Below are positions 1 through 23,630 of a stretch of 64,000 bases of DNA, piece by piece. The number at the start of each line of letters is the position of its first letter. Position 1 is the first letter of the stretch. Both the position numbers and the translations under genes were made by a program. Source of the stretch: Rostratula benghalensis (lineage: Eukaryota > Chordata > Aves > Charadriiformes > Rostratulidae); the NCBI GenBank assembly GCA_013399305.1, contig VXAI01000095.1:2070256-2134255 (forward strand). Direction: 5' to 3'. Under the pieces are notes generated by a model. That model saw only the letters and a program-made list of their open reading frames with translations. It ran no database searches and was not told where the DNA came from.

Positions 1-2662
<2,662 letters not shown>

Positions 2663-2700
2663 CTTCAGGTACAACAACTATGTTGTTTGAATGGAGGTAC
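2663..2700 (-). CDS. LRRC28: LRRC28 coding exon 3 (short LRR exon)
   Basis: A 38-nt exon, too short to stand out as an open frame. After one base that completes a Leu codon it encodes YLHSNNIVVVPE and then the first base of an Ala codon. This reproduces the human LRRC28 stretch LYLHSNNIVVVPEA exactly as I recall it. The acceptor is a C-rich tract ending ccccag and the donor is gtaagt. It joins in frame on both sides (phase 2 in, phase 1 out), which is strong support for so small an exon. Confidence 0.95.
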
Positions 2701-5234
2701 CTGGGGGGAGGAGAAAAAAAAGCAGAGGACACCACCTGTTACCCTCAAGGACTTCTGCTACATAATCAGTTTGCAAAATATCCAATTTCAGACTGAAAGA
2801 ACACCCTCAAAGCCATTCCCCTCTAAGACCACAAAAGCTGTGGAAACTGTATAAACTGGCAATGGATAGGTACTTAAATTTCACTTACACTATTAAATGA
2901 TGAACGTGAAAATAACAGAGAATGACATGCAATTATTTAAAACAAAATATTCACAATTACAATAATAATAATGGGCTCTAGCTTTGAAAGTCATTTAAAA
3001 AAAAAAAAAAAACAAAGGAAAACAAATTAAATAGAAGAACCAAAATGAACCATATTTGATGAGCAGGTTATTCCACACTAAATACTAGCTAAGAAACGAA
3101 AAAAGCCCAAGCCCACAAAAATTCTACTGTTATGAACATCCTCCCCTGCACATAAACTCTGACACCTTTACTGACTGAAGAAACAAGCACATGATCTACT
3201 CATGCAAGTAGGTTTTTCAAACTTAGAACATTTTTCAGAAGAAAAACCCAATCCTACACATGGTCACTTTGGTAGAGTGAATATCCAGCACCCTCTGCTG
3301 AAGCACTTCCAGTACTACTAGTAACATAAATATTCTCAGATGCACAAAATTTTCAAATATTAGTATCTAATTGTAGAGTTATACTGAGTACTCTGTGTCC
3401 CATTGCTTAGACACAAATGGAAATTATTTGCATAGCATATTTTTTCCCATTCTATTCAAACAGCATTTCCAAAAGTAGGAGCCTGTCTTTGTGGGAATGT
3501 AGAGGCAGAACAAGGAGAAACACATAGGAATGTTTCAACTGCATGGAGCAACTGAGCCTTCTCTTTTTCTTTAAAAACTCCAGACGTTTAAACGTGACTA
3601 TAAACATAAGAATAGCAGATATGTTTGTAGAAATCATTATATATAACCTCAGGGTGAGAATTCTCCTACTCGCTTCAGCTGCAGCTCCTGAAAATGGTCG
3701 TGAATTATTTCACTTAAGCTAAAAAGTGTACATCATGAGGATCTACGCCTAGTATCCCAGCACGAGGGACACAATACACAAAGAAACACAGGTAATAGTG
3801 AAGTTTTGAAAAACATATAGTGAAATTGCTAAGGATGTAACCTTAAAAAATAAAAATCAGTTAAGTTTGTCTTTAAAAGTTCAAAGCTACTATAACAAAT
3901 TATTCTTTAAAGATTTATTTTGTGGTCTCTGTCAGCAAAGCACCTCTTACTGTCTGATCAAAAATTGACTTTTACTGGTAGAGTTATACAAACCACAGGC
4001 CTACTGCTGTTCTCTCTTGAGAACCAGAATGTATGGGATAAAAGGTGGTACAACTAAGCTTGTTGAACCCCAAATAATTAGGTCTGACTACTACAATTCC
4101 GCATTTGTAAAAGATTATTTTAAGTTGTAATTTACACAGATTTTCCTAAAGGCATCATCAGATAACACAGAGATTTCCTGATGCCCCATGGCAAATCATT
4201 AAATACTAGGTATATCAAATACAAAAATATTTATTTTACCACTGCAGAGCACAAACATACTCTCAAGACTCAGGCATGACGGGACAAGACTGTCTCAAGG
4301 AAGTTGGAGACTGCAGTGACCTACAAGACTGTTCAATTACACTGTGGTCGCATGTACCAGAAAGGTGTGGTTTCAAGGACCAAATTAAGATGACAAGATC
4401 AGACAGCTGAATGACTCAGATATAAACCTCCTCCTGACTGGAGCTTCCCATTAAATAAACAGAATCAATGGTCCATCATTTACCCAACTGAAAGCAAGCC
4501 AAATGAGCCAAAGGGGCAAAGTGGATGTCCCTTTTACCCCTACCACTACCACCAATCCTACCAGACAAGGAAATCGTAACCTTACAAGAAAAGGGGAGGG
4601 AAGAAGACATTGACTCAGGGGCTTACAGCTTAAAATTAATTGCCGAAATAATACAGTTTGTGTGAGATCCACTCTTTGGACAAGATTGGATAAACTACTC
4701 TGCCTACAGCATACCCCTACTTGCTCAATCCTGCTCCTATTTGACAATCTGTGACTTGGTTCCAAAAAAATTTATTACTAAAATCAACAAGACTGAGATC
4801 ATAATACCCCTGACAGCTGGGGTGAAAATGAACTAGGGATGGGCTGCAGGGAGTAACCTGTTACTCTGGCTCTGTCACAACCCTCTGACCATTGCATTTG
4901 GAAGCTCCAGTGCTGTATCAGGGTGACAACAGTCTACACAGGAGTTGGGGTATTTTTTCCCTTAACAGCATAGACTTTTGTGTAATAGTTCTTGTTATAA
5001 AATAAACAAGAAATTATAAAAAATATTAACATAGGACTGCATACATCTGGATATACCTTCTTTACGTGAACAAAAAACCCCCAAATCCCCCCCAGAATAA
5101 CAGTTTCTTGACCTCTGTGAAAACCCTTCACACTTAAAGAGGTACGTTATGTGCAAGCAATACATTCTAGAATTATTTTAAGATAAGATGGATCAGCATA
5201 ATAAAAATATATTAGAACTCCTACACAAACTCAC
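2701..5234 (-). other. LRRC28: LRRC28 intron
   Basis: A 2.5-kb AT-rich intron between coding exons 2 and 3. It includes a 15-nt A tract near 2998-3012 on the plus strand. Several open frames exist here, but none has codon structure or homology that I recognise. Confidence 0.85.
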
Positions 5235-5275
5235 AATTCCACGAGGTTTGGAAGCTTCTGTGCAAGGTTTTCTGG
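5235..5275 (-). CDS. LRRC28: LRRC28 coding exon 2 (short LRR exon)
   Basis: A 41-nt exon encoding PENLAQKLPNLVE plus two bases of a Leu codon, the same peptide as in human LRRC28. The acceptor is ctctttttcag and the donor gtgagt. It completes the LRR that begins at the end of coding exon 1 (MKRNSLTTL) and runs on into YLHSNNIVVVPE in exon 3. Confidence 0.95.
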
Positions 5276-12578
<7,303 letters not shown>

Positions 12579-12720
12579 CGGCGCCACTGCAGCGGGGAGC
12601 GGCGACCGGCTGCAACCACCTCTGATCGGCTCCGCCGGGCGCCACCGGCGGCCCAAGCAGCCGGGGGCGGGACGGGGCGGGCCGCAGCCACGCGAGAGCA
12701 CGGCCGCCACACGACTCTCG
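12579..12720 (-). other. LRRC28: LRRC28 non-coding first exon (upper boundary uncertain)
   Basis: On the minus strand the sequence runs through GCAGTGGCGCCG into a consensus donor gtgagtga at 12578, inside the CpG island. It fits the acceptor at 10000 as the next splice site. The transcription start cannot be placed; I give a nominal upper limit below the CCAAT cluster. Confidence 0.5.
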
Positions 12721-12781
12721 CGAGAGGCTGCCCAGCCCTGCCTCCCCTCCCGCCACTGCACCGCCCCCCTCCGCCTCTCAC

Positions 12782-12878
12782 CCAATCACAAGGCAGTCCA
12801 CCGCCCACTATCCAATCACGAGCTTTCCTCCTTCTCCTTGCTCCGCGCCTCTCTCCGACCGCGCCTCTATCAGCCAAT
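12782..12878 (+). promoter_or_regulatory. cluster of three CCAAT boxes
   Basis: CCAAT pentamers occur at 12782-12786 (CCAATCA), 12812-12816 (CCAATCA) and 12874-12878 (CCAATGG), all in the same orientation. Spacings are 30 and 62 nt, near three and six helical turns. The flanks CCAATCA/G are the preferred NF-Y context. NF-Y sites are common in TATA-less divergent promoters. Confidence 0.6.
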
Positions 12879-13165
12879 GGGAGGGAGCCCCACCTCAGCG
12901 CTGTGCCCGCCCCCTGCTGTGGCCGAGCAATGGGTGTGAAGGTCTGGCTGCTGGTGGGGAAAGAGGGTTTTTTTCTTTTTAGTGGGGTCTCACTCGGCCA
13001 ACAGGTAGATTCAGTTTGTGTTTCCTGGTGTGAGCAACGGTTGTCCCTGCTTGATAACAGTTGAAGCAGAATGTCATTGGCAGGTGAAAGTCGTGATACC
13101 CAGGGAGTGTCTTCCCAGCCCAATTTAGGTGCAACTAACACCATCTTTCATTTCTTTGTTAACAG

Positions 13166-13255
13166 CAGACTGGAGACCCCTGGGCAATCCCGCCTACTGG
13201 TCCAGCCTGCTCATCATGACCATTTTTACCCAAGATGGTTGACCTGTAGAAACAG
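13166..13255 (+). other. candidate plus-strand non-coding exon (TTC23-side transcript)
   Basis: An acceptor-like tract, ttcatttctttgttaacag, precedes 13166. A near-perfect donor, AACAG/gtaagg, follows 13255. The segment lies about 300 nt downstream of the CCAAT cluster on the side where TTC23 transcription would begin. It could be a 5'UTR exon of TTC23, or of a surviving non-coding transcript if the gene has decayed. No long coding frame depends on it. Confidence 0.35.
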
Positions 13256-16200
13256 GTAAGGGAATCATGGAAGCGAAACTTATTTTCATGCTGTTCGCCT
13301 GATTCTGATTTTAAATCCATGTGTATTCACACATGTTGCAACGATGCAATACATAAATCCTTTAATGGCAGCAAATTCGCTCATACTCAGGACATTTAAC
13401 ATTATTGGGTATTAAAAGTTCCTCTCCACTGAAGATTAGCCCTGCCAGCTGCCTAAAAAAGGAATACCAGACAGATAAATCCTCTTTCTAGTTACACAAG
13501 CTAATTAGCATAAACTTGTCTTAACAAGATGCATATAGCCAGTCTGTAGGGGAACTAAGAGGTTCAATGTAGAAGACTAATACCTTGCAGAAGGCACTTC
13601 TGTATAATCACAGAACTTTCACCTGAGGCAAAGCAACGTGCAAAAAAAGCTTAAGACTTTTTTTTTTTCTTGCAGACTCATTTCTCTCTCAGTTGTAAAT
13701 AAAGAATAGCTATCCTTAATTGCTCATTTGTCATTTTCCTACACTTGAAAGGCAGTAATTGATTTTGACAATTGTTCAGTCTTACTTGCCATTTGCAGTC
13801 TTTCTGGAGTTGTTTTTTCAGCTTAATAGGTTGGATTTTGTTGAAGTAATTTGGGATGGAATAAGTTACTCTTCAATACTCATTGTCCTCCATATTTGTC
13901 ATATCATACTGCATACATTTTGTCTTACTGTACTTGTTTGATAGTACTTGTCTGTTTTTCTCAGCTGGATGTTAAATTACAGGAAGTGGGCTGCTTGTAT
14001 ACCACCATGATTAAAAATATCAACTACATCATGCTGAATGTCACTTCGGTCCAACATTGTAATTGTCTGAGCAATTAGAAGTTAAGCATACATCAGGCCA
14101 AAGTGGAAGCTAATTATGAGCACAGTTAGCGACACATTCCTCAGAGGAAATGATGTGCCAAACCAAATGATTTCCAGGATATTATGTCATTGATGAGGAC
14201 AGAAACTGTGTTCCTGCCTTCCTTCAATAAAGTACAGATCGGATAGATAAAACGTCTTTCTTGGGACACCTGCTCTTAACAAAGCCAGGATACTTACTGT
14301 GTTTCTTTACACACAAGTTACAATGTTTTTGGTTTTTTGGTTGGCGATTTTTTTTGAGGCAGCTAACAGGGCGGAGATAAGATTACTGCACTCTGGTATT
14401 TTTGTGAGAAAATATTTGTCTGTTTCTTTTCTGTTCACACCAACAAGGGGGTTACAGAGATGAGAGCAGTGCTAAACTGTCTTTGGTTCTGCTGTGTCAC
14501 AAATCAAATTCAGCTCTCAGGGTGTGCCTTCAGTGGCTGTAAAACATACTATCCACATGGATTTAGCATAAATTGTAGGAGCAGTTTACTGAAACTATTG
14601 GAGATGTTAATAATATATGTAAAGTACTGGGGCTATCAATATTTCAGGGGTGATTTTTAAAACTGAGGATTTGAAAGTATTTTTTAATTTCTCCCTTGTT
14701 TTCTGAGTTAGAAGGTTCTTACTAGCAGAATTTAAAATATCTTCTCCTAACTGGTATTGGAGTATTGTATATGGTTCCCTCCAGACTCTTTTTTAATTGG
14801 TGGGAGAGTCTGTAGAATCAGATGAGCTGTTCTTTGCTGGGCAAACATCCTCACCCACCTCAACTGTATTACATTTTACTTGGTTGTTCCAGAGCTGTAT
14901 CACCTTCATACCAGCTATAGAGAGGTAAGTGCCAGTTACCTCCTAGCTTTATGACATCCACAAGAATTTCTAATGTGATTTGAGTGTTCACACATCACTT
15001 GATTTTGCATCTTCCTCCCTGAAACAGTCACTTGGGATTCTCTCTTTATTATCTTACATAGCCTGCAATCATCACACTTGTTCATTCTCAGTCTCATCGT
15101 TTGTTTTTTCCCTTAACCAATGCCATCATGATCTCCCAGGCTCGTGTCATCAAATTCTGTGCAGTGATTTTAAAAAGAGCTGCACTCTGAGATGTGAAAG
15201 CTGATCTCTGAAGCTTTGATCCTGCACAGCACAGGTGTACAGTCTTGCCTGTGTAGTCACAGGGCTAAAAAAGATGAGCAGAGCAGGGGATGTTGGAATC
15301 TGATCTTCTGTTATGGAGAGTGCTTGCCTCATGGGTGCCAAGTCATTCCCATCTAATGAGTGAGCCTTGTGGGATGCCCTTTTCTGAGTAGATTTTTACT
15401 GTTTCTTTACTCTAGTCCAATTCTTAATTTTGTGCTTGAGAGAGCAAAGAATAGAGGGGCTTGACATTTACATCTTGCTCAGAAGGATGACTGATCTTAT
15501 CTGTGCCTACATAAAGGAACTAATAAAACTTGTTTTGAAATGCAACTTTGAAGAAGTAGATCTATTTAAGTAGTTTGCAGTTGCCAGTGTCTTGATCCAC
15601 CTTTACTGGTTTACTGGAGCAAATGCAGTAACTGGAGCCAATGGGCACAGCTCCACTGGGGATGCCTCATTTGTACCAGACCTGTGCAAGCCAGATGAAT
15701 GTAGCGTGAATAAAATGAGATGGTGAAACATTATCAGATTTACTATACAAGGTAACTATTTGAGACCAAGAACTTTGGGAAGATGCAATTAGAAGTGTCT
15801 TTGTATAGTAAAGCAACCATTTTTGTTCTGCCAAATGAAAGGAAGAAATTATTTTTATTGAGGTTTTTGTGACAAGATTCCTAGCTCTCAGTTTTACAGA
15901 ACTAGAAGATCCAAAATGTCTTACTGAGCTTTTGAATTTGAGTTCTGAAGACTCTGACCTTCTCCCTAATAAACCTGGATGAGGAGGATCCCAGTACTGT
16001 GGATACCACTTATATTGAATGATGTGTATTAAATTAGACTTTGTAGATTTGGATTAGGATCCGCATATTCACTGAGCAATTAAAGGTCAGGTTTTAGCAG
16101 ATGCAAATTTTTGTGTGACTGATGCATGATGGGAAAAGAGTGTTTCTCCTTTAGGGTTGGATAATTTTTAACCTTCGCTCTTTAGTGTGTTAACTAGCAG

Positions 16201-17099
16201 TACAATATTGGCTTTTCTGAACTACACTGTACTCTGAGAATTTTAGTGAAGCAAAAGTCCATCAGTAAACACCAAGCTCATGCAGTTATACCTGGTAACA
16301 GGGATAACTTTGGGTTGGAGGAATCTTATAGGCACAGGGAATCAACAGATCAATCCAGTGATCAACAGATGCAGCTTCAGCTTTCCTTAGGTTTTCGTTG
16401 CTGAAGGGTTGGCATGTACTGGAGTGTTAACAGATGACACGCACAAGCGTGGAAAGCAATAGTAATCCAGTGGACTGTCTGGTACATCTGACAGGTTTCA
16501 CAGCCAGTAAACCTCTTTTCCATGGTCAGATGGGAGAAAAATCTGCTTAAAATTTGCCTGGGATGTTAGAAATAGTCTAAGAAAACGGCAGAGCTCTCTC
16601 TCAATGTGGCAGGATTCCAGCATGGGGGCTCAGTGATTCTTGCTGGCCGTTTGCTTTCTGCTTTATACCTAGAAAACGTAACCTTGCCCAGAATTTTCAA
16701 AGTTCCCATGCAGTTGAGTATACAATTTCATTTTTCTGCTCTTGCAGACACTGAAGGTGGCTTTCTCCCTCATCTATGAGAACTACTGACTTAGGTTTTT
16801 TTCTTCCAACAAGAGCTGAGAGCCTTGTGTCATCACCAGACTCTGCAAACTAAGAATTTAAGAATCATGCTTTCCTACTTCACCGGAGAGACACTATATG
16901 TGATGATGTGATTGTCACTACCAAGAATTGAATTTTTTCATTTTGCATTCTTTCTTCTAGAATTTCAAATATATTAATTTACTTACTCATGCAAGTATTT
17001 ACTGGTTTTTTTCAGTATATACAGCTTTCACAGACACAATGATACAAAATCTCAACTGGTATAAATTTCAGGGGTTTGGGATCTGTTCTTTCCATAGGA

Positions 17100-17125
17100 T
17101 TTTTTTTTTTTTTTTTTTTTTTTTT
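17100..17125. repeat. poly-T tract
   Basis: 26 consecutive T on the plus strand. There are no target-site duplications that I could define, so I treat it as a simple repeat and not as the tail of a retroposed gene. Confidence 0.9.
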
Positions 17126-20100
17126 GCATTACACATACGTTCATTGATTTGTGTTTCATATCAGGAAAAAATAAACTCATTAAAATGTTCTTGTTTTACT
17201 GATGGAAAAAGAATCTATTCTTCAGAAAGTCTTGGCTCTTCTTAGGAAGTCTTTCCTAACTTCCAGTTAGTAATTTTGGTGTAGGAACAAAGCTGTCTTA
17301 TTTGAGTGGAATAAAGTTACAGTGATTCATCACAGTACTGCTCACTGCAATTCCATAAACGTTTTACTTACAACTCTGGCTTCTGCAGCAGTACCAAATA
17401 CTGGAAGGCAGATGGAGCTCCTGCATGCCTAGTGCCAGCATGCCGGGATTTAACGTTTAGACATCATCCATCTTTGGCTCAAGTCTTTTGATTTTCAGTT
17501 TATTTGTTACTGTATTGGTTAAACTTTAACTGACTCCCTTTTCAATGGCACGGTAATGCTAATGAAAAAGTTAATTTGAAATAAAGTTAATTGTACTACC
17601 TGGCATGGTTCAAATCAGCATTTGTCAAAATAGAAGCTTTTAAAAGAGTCTATTGCTAAATTGGGCTCAACTTATTTTTTGAGGACAATTTCCTGGTAAT
17701 CCCATTGATTATGTTGTGGAATAAATTTCCTAAGAAGTAATGGAAAGTACTAATAATTTGGACAAACTGCAATTTCAATGGAACAACCGTAACACAGAAA
17801 AGGGAGCAGTGGATTTGGGCTCTGATGGTGCAATCTCTGCTCATTCTAAATTCTCACTGATCTAATTCATATCTCAATTGGAAAAAAAACCCACCAATGC
17901 ATCACTGACTGCCCCAGAAACCAAATTCCTCTGTTAATCTGTTAAGCAAATATAACAATAGGCAGAATCAACATTTCTGCCTCTGTTCCATTGTAATCTC
18001 AATATGGGATCACCACAAAGGTAACAAATCAGCCAGCTCTCCATGGTTTATTCAGCTGTTAGTCCTTCTTTAATGACTGCTAAAGGTGCATGTAGCTGAT
18101 GTGGAGATATTTCATATTACCTCTTGTTGACAAGACCATCAAGGCTTTCAAATTAATTTCGATTAACCAAGTATTATTTTTCAGTTTATCAATATTGCTG
18201 TATGTTGCAAATGCATTAAATAACATTTTCTTTTGGAATTCACTTTATGAGACTCCTTAAAATGGACTGATTAGGTTCAACCAAAGCTACTTACAATATT
18301 ATCTCTAGTTTTGCTTCACTCAAAACCAGAAAAGTAGTGAAACGTAAATAGCAAATTGAGGCAGAACATGGATGTTTATTAGTTTCAGGCAGCAAATGGC
18401 ATGAGATGTTCTTTGCTCTATTTTTATATGACCTCAATAATATTATTTTTTACTACCGCCCTCTGCTGTCATTAAGGCTGTATGTTTGTTTTTTCCTTTG
18501 TATTTCTGCTTGGCCCAAGATCTGATTTATTTTCATCTTCGTTGCTCTTCCCTTCAGTTCAACCCACAGATTTGCTCCATTTGCAATTATTGTCAAAAGA
18601 TTCCTGAGTATTTATAATGATTCGTTGGATCTAATCAGACCAGAAGTTGCTATTCCTTCACCTGAAAACAAGGATTTTAAGCTTACTCTGAATATAATTA
18701 TAACATACAGACACCAAACTTATTCCAATTATTTAATCTAGTATGACTGTTGTTGCCTAATGTAATTTTCTTTCTCCTTTCTTAGCCATTTATTTTTCTG
18801 AGGGAGAAGTCCCATGCTCTTATGTGTGCCAAAACAAAGTCATGTTTTATAGAGACACTCCATATGGTCAGTAAAACTCCATTGTTCCTATAAATTTACT
18901 TTAAAACTTCAATAAACTATTAAATCCTTATACTCTTATCTGCACGGTACCATAATTTTACTACATGTAAGCGTGCATGTTTTACTACGTGCAGCAGGGA
19001 GCGTGCTGCACCTGGATTTTAGTTACACATCATACACATACTTGAAATAATATATTGTCATATATTTATGAGATGTAGGTGTTTCTTGGGGAAATAGAAG
19101 AGTTCCAAGTGAGGTCCCAGATGTCTTGGTTGTGTAAGAGTGTCCGTTTTTGTAATTTTATTCTGCCATTCATATCACAAGGTCGTTAACTCTGTGGCCT
19201 GTTATATTGTGATAGAAATGAGGCAGGTGGTAAGCTATTTTTCATTCCAAGTGAATATAAATAGTGAAGGGGGGAAGTGTGGTGTATACATAGCTCTTTG
19301 ATTTATGCAAGCATATTGTGGAACCTGTTCTGTATCTTCTGTTCCTGAGACCAGTGGGAGATTTGCTTTTAGAGAGCCTGCAGGGTTTTTCCTTTTCATG
19401 TAAACCATCCCTCTGGTTACAGCTGGGTCTGACCTTTCTTTTTATTGAACACACTAGGAATAGCTTAATATATGCCTGGGTGTTCCATGTGTTGGGGAGA
19501 TACTCAGTAGACTGCTTCCTGTTAACAGCAGAATTTTTAGTTTTCAAGAGCAAATGAGAGAGGTCAAAGATACTTGGGGGTTTGTTGTGCTCTGTGTATC
19601 CTTTCAGAAATTTTTCATGTGAATTCCAGAGGACTTTGTTACTGAGAAGTATAATAGTCAAAATTGGAGCTAAAACAGGTAAGAAAAGTCAAGTCATAAT
19701 TGGGCTCGAGGAGGCTCTTAGGTAGTGGTGAATCAACAGTATTGCAGTAGTGGCTGCTTAGCATATATATTTTTGAGTACATATACTTTTTTTTACCTCC
19801 TTCTTGGTTTTGTGCCATTTGCAATATAACACTGTAAAAGACCTTTCCAGATTATACAATCATTGCATAATACTAGCTACCAGCTCCTGCTTTCCTTGGT
19901 GTAAGGAGTGTTATGGACAATATGGTATTGTGTCTGACACCAGCTCTGCTCCTGGGGAACTATTGCAGACCATATGTCTGTAGCAGGTTCTGTCTGACAA
20001 AATAAGCTAAATAAGCTAATTTAGCCTTTATTCAAAATCAGAAATGGAGACTCAGAGTAATTTCAACTGACTACAACTAGACCATCAACTGAAACTACCT

Positions 20101-22728
20101 TTCAGTTTTTACCAATGGCATAGGAAAAAGAGTCATGTGCCTTTTACTCTTTTCCAGGGATTATTAGCCCATAATTCTGCGACAGTGAAGCAATTAGGTT
20201 TATTAAACCCTTTTAGTGACCTACTACTTTTAGCACTGAAGTGAAAGTACAGAAGAAAGTACAGAAGAAGAAATATAGGCTAATCAGAAAAGCAAATTTA
20301 CTATCATATCTAAATTTACATTAATCTTACCAGTACTTTAGCCAACAATTTATTTCCTTTGTGTTTTTCTGTGTATTTTCCTTCTTATTTTCACTTAACA
20401 GTTGGATTATTAGTAGTCATGCTTTCTTGCTTCAAGAACTTGGGAAGAAACCACGGCAACAACTTCTAAGCAAAAGTTTCTCAATTTTTGCTGAGCATTG
20501 CAGCAGAGAAAAGAACTTTGATTATGTCAGGGTACTATAGGCTTGATTCAGCCCCATGCTCATGGTGCAATATTGAACAGCAATATTTTTGTCCTCATTT
20601 TTCATATGTAATCTTCTACTGCAGACTAGAACATGTTTTCTTTTTAAACTGGGGCTGGTTCCTCCTCAGGTACCACCATACTCCTTCAACTTTTGTTCTG
20701 TTCCAGCAAATTTGCAGATCTACCATGGGTTCTATCTGCATTATATTCACAAGAGGGCTCTTGCTGAAAGCTCTGTAGCTTTAGCTATTAACATCCATAC
20801 AACCCTTAGGTACAAGTCCTCCTCTACAACTAACCCTCCCTTGGAGAGTCAGTAAGGAACCCATATGTAGGCAGTGTGCTGATCAAAGTTTGGGCTCAGG
20901 AGCAACATATCAATGTGGATAAACCCTTGGTTAGAACTCTACAGCTGCACTGAATCTCCAGTGAGAACAGTGATAAACATTTTTAAATGACATACACTCC
21001 AAATTCAAATTTATCAGTGCAACTTCTAAGGCTAACAATATTTGATGACTGCAATACCATATAAATTCTAGCTACAGATTACTAGTCAGCTCTTTTCCCA
21101 GGGAACTGCAACTGTACATGTAAATTGTCCACTTGAGATTTGTAAGTGCTTTAATTTCCTGGAGCTATTTACAAATGTTAGAGACCAGAGAGTGAACTTC
21201 CTTAAAAGGGTAAGAAAAGCCACTGTTCTTATTGCAGCCAGAAAACTTTCTGCAGTCAGATCATCCTTCTATTGTTAGGTTGATTGAAAAACAGAGTGAA
21301 AAAATTAAATATGTTTTTGACTACATCTGAAGCACGGAAGTCCCATGAGATATCATTCCCAGAGGTGAGAGCTTTCTGCAAAGATTTTTGTAGTCAATTT
21401 CAAAAGACAGTCAGTTGAAGATGACATTAAAAGGAATGTCCTGACATTCTTAGCATTGCTGATGAGAAGGCCTGACACAGGTAAACCAGCTCTCAAAACA
21501 TTCAGGGCTTATGAAAATGTAATTGAATTGCCTCAAAAGCAAATTGATAGTGCATATTTAGGTAGAATACGTTGGCAACTTCACCCATCCTAAATTTCAG
21601 TTCATTTCAGAAGAAGCTTCAGTGCTTGTAGTGGCTGTTTCATCTGCAAGAAGGGCTTATATGTCCATTCTGAGGTCACCTATCAAAGTTCTTTATCGCT
21701 GTGACTATTTTCATTCAACTTCCTAATACTCCAAAGACATACAGGCCCTAAGCCTTTAGAATCTAACAACATTTTGTCCCAGCTCTAAGTTTTACAGGCT
21801 GTATACTGGTTTAGATGACTGGAGAAACAGCCGTATCAGGCAAACTTTAGCCTTTGTCTCATTACAACTCTTCTGGATGCACAATCAATTTGGAGAAGGG
21901 AAGTCAACAAATTACAGTCTTGCAAAACGATGATAACCTGCAGCAGACAGCCTTACCAGGGTGGCCAGTCAGCTGGTATCAGACTCTTACAATAACACTT
22001 CTCCCCAGCACTGAAAAGCATTCAAGACATTTGCCTTTTGTTTATAGCTCTTTCCATAAATGATATTAATCTGAAGTAGCTTGTGAGGCAAAGAGCACTT
22101 CAGTGTAAACCTTCAGAGGGTGATACCAGAAACAAGGCAGCGCACAGGCAGCCTTGTTTGGAATTGTTTCCCTCTTTCTTTTCAATGCTTGAGCCCCTTC
22201 CAGGCTGTGTTCTTTAAAGAGCATTTGAATACAGAGTCTGCACAACACAGCAGGCACAAGGCAGGGAGACATTTCTTTAACTGCTGTTCTTCCCCAGGTT
22301 GCAATTGTGACAGTTCTGAACACGGCTCATTGTACTGCATTTCAACAGCAGATTCGGGCCATGTTCAGTTACTTTGGAAGCTGTTCTATTTGCTGTAAAC
22401 TTTCCAATATATGTTTCATGGTTATATGTCATCCCTTATGCTATGCAAAACACATTAGTACTTTCCCTACAATTTATTATATAAATTATTGTATTACAAT
22501 TTTATGGCACCTTTGATGTGACAATCTAATAACATTTAATAAACAGCATGTTGGGTTTTTTTAAACTAATTTGAGAGGTGATTAAAATGAGATTCAGAGT
22601 ACTCATGTCGTTTTGCTAAAAGTGCTCATAATAAGTAAGTGAGGAACCCAAATTCTTGTTCACACTTCTGTCCAGAAATGCCATTGTATAATACCAGTCT
22701 GAGGCAACAATCAGAGGTTTAACGTCCA

Positions 22729-22777
22729 TCATAGAATTGTCTAAGTTGGAAGGGACCTTTAAGATCATCTAAGTCCA
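22729..22777 (-). mobile_element. CR1 retrotransposon 3'-end fragment
   Basis: The segment atagaattgtctaagttgg followed by agggacctttaagatcatct is the reverse complement of the highly recognisable CR1 3' end. Only about 50 nt remain, so it is an old, heavily truncated or decayed copy. CR1 is the dominant non-LTR retrotransposon of birds and other reptiles. Confidence 0.8.
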
Positions 22778-22886
22778 TTGGCTTTCAACATTTAAAGTCT
22801 ACCATCTAAAGTAAAGCATGAAAAATATACATTCTTTTCCATGAGAGAAGAAACTAAACTGAATTATTTGCTTGCCACTCCATAAC

Positions 22887-22912
22887 ATATATATATATAT
22901 AATATATATATA
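22887..22912. repeat. interrupted (AT)n microsatellite
   Basis: About 26 nt of alternating AT with a single AA interruption near 22900-22901. Confidence 0.9.
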
Positions 22913-23591
22913 AATCAACAAGAATATAGTGTTTTCATAGGAAGTGCTTATATCATCTCCAGATCAAAACAGCTCAGTGATTTTGACACTATGGCAGCTT
23001 CACTTTCAGTATGTATCTTACATGTTCACTTAATAAAATGTTATCTCAGCCCTATATGTGCATTCACAATTCAATTATAGAGCAATTGTGTTGAAGAATA
23101 AAAAAATATATTTTCTGCATTACTGAAGAAGTAATAAAGTAATTGTAGCCCAGACCCACTGTCTATCACTAGGATTTCAGTTCAGAGATGTTCAATGTCC
23201 AAATCTGTCAAAATGAATTTAATTTAGATATCTAACTCCCTCGGGCGTAGTTGGAAAATGCCAGCCTAAAATAGCATGTGCTTGAGTACAACAAACTAAA
23301 AAGGCACTGCTGATGTATGTATTTGTATGTTTAAACAAGTATCATGAACAAAAGTATATTGGAATAGCAAATATCCTCTTCTGCACAGAATTAAGATAAT
23401 GATAAGAAGTTGCAGGAATAATACTTCCTTCCACTTGCATAGCACCTGAATAAAATGAGACAAAGAGCTTCTTAACTTCACCAGGTAGTGACTACTGATC
23501 ATTGGAAAGATTAAAATAGCTACCACTGACGTACCAGTTACAAACTGGCCTAAATCCCAAGGGTTTAGAAAGTGAGCTAATGCTCTAAACA

Positions 23592-23595
<4 letters not shown>

Positions 23596-23627
<32 letters not shown>
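23596..23627. repeat. (TA)n microsatellite
   Basis: About 16 uninterrupted TA dinucleotides. Likely length-polymorphic. Confidence 0.95.

Positions 23628-23630
<3 letters not shown>

Noticed and set aside
19242..19661. 139-codon minus-strand frame
   Set aside because: No recognisable domain or repeat; composition equals the surrounding AT-rich DNA.
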